From Mytilus galloprovincialis (taxonomy: Eukaryota > Mollusca > Bivalvia > Mytilida > Mytilidae): a stretch of DNA of 64,000 nt. The notes below the pieces were generated by a model. It made no database searches. It was not told the origin of the DNA and saw nothing but the letters and a program-made list of their open reading frames with translations. The position numbers and the translations under genes are program-made. The stretch is taken from assembly GCF_965363235.1 (NCBI RefSeq), contig NC_134843.1, positions 50,401,535 to 50,465,534 of the forward strand. The letters are read 5' to 3'. Within the stretch, counting starts at the first letter, position 1, and the number at the start of each line of letters is the position of its first letter. This document shows positions 59,847 to 64,000 of this stretch, piece after piece.

Positions 59847-61880
59847 CATGACACATCAAGTATGACACATGTTTGTAGCGTCATTTTTCGAACTGTATAT
59901 CATGTATAAATTGCAATTACAAAGAATTGGCAGCGTTCTAAAAACTGGTTCATTATATTTCAAAAAATTCAAGAACTAGTATTTTTAATGGGTAATGCAA
60001 TGATTTTGCAAATGTGGTATTACAATATAATCAGTATATCTAAGTATCATTTAGCATGTTTAGCGGGTATAGATAATTGAAAAGATAATAAATGATAATG
60101 TCAACAAACTATGCACACATGTTGTAAGACAATAACTATCAAAACCAAGGAGTAAACAAAGACTAAAAAAAACACGAACTCCACCAAAAGCCGGGAGTGA
60201 AATCAGGTGCTCCGGAAGGGTAAGCATTTCCTGCACCGTATACGGCAACCGTCGTGTTTATTTCTTTGTTCAGTTCGGTAATTACGGAAGTTCATTATGA
60301 CTGAGAAAGAATATCAGATATGATTTCTGACACACTGTCATAATGGCCAATCAGCTCATGATGGCGACCGTAAAATTTCTTGAGTGATGACTTTAATTTG
60401 ATTGATTCATAGCCCTGTCTAAGCAACATTTAGAAAGCAGTATTCCTCGTTCAACAAAATCAACGTACTTTGAGCTAGCTCTAGAGTAACGTATCAATTG
60501 AGACACATATACTCCATATGCATGTAATTCTCTTTTTTTCCGATTTTTAAAAGAACTGTTTTTCAAAACACCATAAATTATCAAAATAATCGAATAAGAA
60601 ATAACCTATAATAACTCAGGTTAAATCATGTGCTCTTTTACGATAAGCAGTTGCTGCTTTATTAGTGGTATCCTTCGACTCGGCGTTAACATGGTTAAAC
60701 TTCCAGCAAGATGACTTCAACTTCATTACCTACATCTAAGACCTTCTATGTAAGTACATTACAGTGAATCATATCTTTCGAATATCACATCAACTTGACG
60801 ATAAATTCAGTTAAGTACATGAAGGCTAATATTCCATGTTTTGTTGTTCTGGTGAAGAGTTCAATATTTAGTGTATATCTCTGGCAGAAAATTAAGATAT
60901 GAAGCATACTGGACAGTATTTGTAGGGAAGTACGCATAAATTACAAATAACTAATTATCATAATATTTTGTATAGAAAAGGAGCCCTTATGAATCTATAG
61001 TTTGATTGTTATGAGCGGTTTAGACGAGACGAAAGGAAAAATATTGCAGGTTAAACCAGTACAAACATTGTGTATGCCCTTTTGTTATATCCACTTATAT
61101 ATATTACATTGTGTGTCTATTTGTCGTTCAATGTGCATACAAACAATTTTAAAATTTACATAGTCAATGTTAGCATATAGGGTTTAAAAATCAAAAGTAT
61201 GTAAGAATAAATTTCAGAAATAGACCGAGATTGAAAATAGTCCAAAAGTTATATATAGAATTTATAAGAATCCACAAATAGTTAATTCCACTACGAGATT
61301 GAATGATTTTGACGTTTATGGTTCAACGCATTTTGTAATTCATAATACATGTAATAGAAATATATCATAATGACATAAAATAGAACAATATCATACTGAC
61401 ATAATCTTTTAAAGTACAGAGTCACGTTATAAGAACCAAAGAAATACAAAAAGTCGAATAAAGGATATCGTGTATATGTTATACAGGAACGAATATTATA
61501 ATTGAACGTCCATGCTTTTTAAAAACGTTTATGAATAGCACTTTAATTATTTGTATTCACCTTAAATTCAAAGTGACGGCATCAATATTAAGGAAAGACT
61601 TGAATGACACTTCCGTCTCAAATAGACATTGTAAACTGTTACACCGCGAAGATATCTGAAATAATTAACAATATTTCCCACAACGTCTAACACATAAGTA
61701 AGTATTACGTCACTAAATGTTGCCAAATAATTTACATAAACACAATGAATCGAAAACAAGGAAAAACACCTACTTATTTAATATGCTTTTTTTTTTTATT
61801 TGTTTGGGAGTCATTTGGTTAATGTCTATATAACATATTCTTCAGCTCTTGTTTACAAAGTTTAAACTAGTATCTGCTTT
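59847..61880. repeat. Segmental duplication, copy II right part and copy III
   Basis: Resumes the duplicated sequence directly after the CAT target duplication ('catgacac' then 'gtttgtagcgtcat' as at 48,160). A retroelement insertion occupies 60,135-60,590. The blocks at 60,650-61,095 and 61,570-61,880 match 47,470-47,950 and 48,900-49,190. Confidence 0.6.
60135..60590 (-). pseudogene. Reverse-transcriptase C-terminal relic with its 3' flank
   Basis: On the minus strand, 60,393-60,525 reads HAYGVYVSQLIRYSRASSKY, VDFVERGILLSKC, a pattern I recognise from a mussel reverse-transcriptase family (RT end, 'AYGVYISQLIRYSRA...RGLLLTRKLL'). A broken frame continues KVITQEILRS before the family's 3' flank (GGTGCTCCGGAAGGGT at about 60,207). 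Only the RT end remains. Penelope-like or a related non-LTR class is possible; I cannot decide. Confidence 0.7.
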
Positions 61881-62439
61881 AGAGGCAGCACTTAAAAATT
61901 AAATCTTTTTTTTGTTACATTTTGTGTGTATCAAAAGAGTTTAAAGTCAGGAATATGGCAGTTTTTATCAAAAAGTCTGTTTCTATGTATTTTGGAGTTT
62001 GTTTTTGTTGTACTTTCGTGTATGTTGTTCCGTTGTTTTCCTCTTACACATGTAAAAGTGTTTTGGTTTCTCCCGGTTTTAGTTTGTAATACGGATTTGT
62101 TCTCTCTTAATCGGTTTATGACTATTTTAAAAGCAGTGGAATACTAACTGTTTTTATAAAAGCAAATTTCGTATTTTACATTTGGTCTGGAACTATATAT
62201 ATTTTTTTCTTTTTATACTTGTTTTTGTATTTGAAAAGTTAATCAGAAATATCAGATATGTTTAACCTTGAACAATTGCTTTCCATGAATTACGCCATTA
62301 CATGAGAACTTATTTCCAAAGAACCATATGTTAAACATTTGATAATCATAATAATTAAGATGACATAATTCTATGACTAGTGTCTTCAACAGAGAATCGG
62401 AAAAAAAACAGATGTGTCAATTGTCTATAATACTAAAAT

Positions 62440-63180
62440 AACGAGGTCCAATTTGTCAGCCGTCCTGGGGTAAAAACGACAAATCAAATAATTCAACTTT
62501 ATATATAGCTAATATAGGACAATGGTGTAGATTAAAAATTACACCACTCCAGGCCCTTTTGTTTTCCACACAATTAATATTGCCAATAATTAACAAGTTA
62601 CGGGTCGAATCCGATTCCGATACCAATAGTATATTCACCTGTCACCTAATACCTTATCTATACGTTCCGCATCTGACAGGCGCACCACCAAATGGTGTAT
62701 TTAGGATTTTGCTATATACACGGGTATTACTAAATTCAACCATTGTCAAATTGTTCCCTATTGTAGTATTTTAATCAGTAGGACTTTCTAAGATAACAAT
62801 ACGAATACTATAAAAGTCTGGACTTAAAATAAGGCGTATAGGTACAGTTTTCAATTTGTTAGCGGGCATGATGTAAAACAGCGAATCAAATAATTCAACT
62901 TTATTTATAACGAATATAGGACAATGCTGTTGATTAAAAATTACTCCATTCCAGGTCCTTTTGTTTTCCAAATAATTAATATTACCAATAATTGATATGT
63001 TCCAGACAAGAAACAAACAGATCAAACAGAAAGATTTGAAAGCAGAGAAAACTGTGTATCTTATAATTGGCATGACTTTATCAGACGACAATACCAATAC
63101 TAAAATAAGGCTTACGCATAGTTAAATACTTTAATACAGTCACGGACCCGCGATATCTCGGGTGTGTTCTAGTATATATA
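62440..63180. repeat. Two tandem copies of a ~400 bp repeat
   Basis: 'caaataattcaactttatat' with 'aatataggacaatg' and 'ccttttgttttcca' occurs at 62,486-62,580 and again at 62,885-62,975, about 400 bases apart. Both copies share a minus-strand frame (IIGNIN..ENKR.W.GVIFN..HCPI...KVELFD). It is probably a dispersed repeat; coding origin is possible. Confidence 0.55.
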
Positions 63181-63371
63181 TAAAATTACGAATACTGTGT
63201 TTCGAAATTTCTTTTCGCATACATCTCACACATAAACACATAAGACTGTTCAAAAATGTATTAAGGATACGGTGTTGATAAATTGTATTAAGCATAACTA
63301 ATTAAAACATGAAAAATCTCACACACTATCGTTAAACTAAACTATGTTTGTTTAACGAATAATCCAAAAGT

Positions 63372-63410
<39 letters not shown>
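63372..63410. repeat. Poly-T run
   Basis: About 38 consecutive T. It may be the poly(A) end of a minus-strand retrocopy, or simple slippage; no adjacent retrogene was recognised. The open frame starting in it is an artefact. Confidence 0.9.
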
Positions 63411-63411
<1 letters not shown>

Positions 63412-63735
63412 TCACTAATTAGATTGCATATTTCAACAAGCAGTATCATACTATTTGTTAACGTTATTAATTGTAAACTGGTAAATAGAGACTATAGAAA
63501 ATTTCTTTACCACAAAAATCACTACAAGCAAGAAACAAAAGGCACGGGCACAGCGCTTTATGACTATTCTTTGTTTCAAAGTAAATTGAGGTTTGAGTAA
63601 ATGCTAACACATATCTCAAATTTATGTAGACCACTTAAATTGCTGATTTTCTCATGTACACAGCAAGTCACAAAATGCTTTTATTTAAGTTTATGTACAA
63701 ACATGTTTAAAGTTCAGTAACGTTTCAATTATTTC

Positions 63736-64000
63736 TAGGGACAGTCAAACTCATAGATCGAAAACAAACTGACAACTCCATGGCTAAAAATGAATAAATA
63801 AAGACAAATAATAGTATGCAAGACACAACATAGAAAAATAAAGGCTTATCAACACGAATCCAACCAAAACAACTTGGGGTTTACCAGGTGCTCCGGAAGT
63901 GTAAGTAGATCCTGATCCATATGTAGCACCCTTCGTGTTGCTCATGTTATTACAAATCCGGTAAAAAGTCTAATTCGGTAGGCCACATTCATGAAAAGTG
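63736..64000 (-). repeat. Dispersed retroelement 3' end (copy 7), running off the window
   Basis: 'gggacagtcaaactcataga', 'tccatggctaaaaatg', 'ggtgctccggaagtgtaagt' and 'cttcgtgttgctcatgttat' continue to the last base. By comparison with 60,135-60,590, a reverse-transcriptase fragment may follow just beyond the window. Confidence 0.7.

Noticed and set aside
1..64000. tRNA, rRNA, CRISPR and bacterial operon features
   Set aside because: No cloverleaf, rRNA core or spacer-repeat array was seen; the periodic repeats have mollusc satellite/minisatellite character, and the genes are spliced.

Overview
The window is eukaryotic, AT-rich and mostly non-coding. It has spliced genes with GT-AG introns and many dispersed repeats. 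Several repeat families (the AAGATGTGGTATGA and GGTGCTCCGGAAGGGT families, GACGGACGGACGGACAGAC tails, TCAAGGTCA arrays) are ones I associate from memory with marine mussels (Mytilus, Bivalvia). I did not confirm this by search. The bacterial-style feature types (operons, RBS, CRISPR, riboswitches) do not apply and none were seen.

Layout: 1-7,500 holds repeats and a degraded gene fragment (3.3-4.1 kb) with a second copy at 30.2-31.1 kb. 7,575-16,058 (+) is a seven-exon gene model coding for a Mutator-like (MULE) transposase core followed by a complete DEDDh exonuclease domain. The exon expected between the first two catalytic aspartates is not found; a 1.4 kb repeat sits in that intron. The gene's last codons are also the first unit of an ~83 bp minisatellite (16.0-17.0 kb). 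17-36.9 kb is repeat-rich intergenic DNA: perfect hairpins, a TCAAGGTCA array, reverse-transcriptase relics and a 5'-truncated LINE with a clear target-site duplication (27.5-28.3 kb).

36,940-39,738 (-) is a four-exon gene for an RGK-type (Rad/Gem/Rem) small GTPase with five tandem 19-residue RRKSS repeats in its N-terminal extension. 42.9-45.0 kb is a 431 bp satellite. 46.8-62 kb is a locally duplicated block. One copy is interrupted by a 9,157 bp CACTA-like DNA transposon (50,690-59,846) with TIRs CACTACAAACC/GGTTTGTAGTG, a 3 bp duplication (CAT), inverted subterminal arrays of a ~20 bp motif, and a paralogous empty site at about 48.15 kb.

Nested inside the CACTA element on the minus strand is a near full-length CR1-like LINE. 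Its ORF1 combines an RNase H1-type hybrid-binding domain, a PHD finger, a coiled coil, an SGNH esterase domain and a YSDQNRQ heptad-repeat tail. Its ORF2 has an APE endonuclease, a reverse transcriptase and a C-terminal zinc knuckle. Three single-base frameshifts break these ORFs. This LINE and the transposase-exonuclease gene are the most interesting objects here.

All similarity statements come from reading translated sequence and remembered family motifs; no database search was run.
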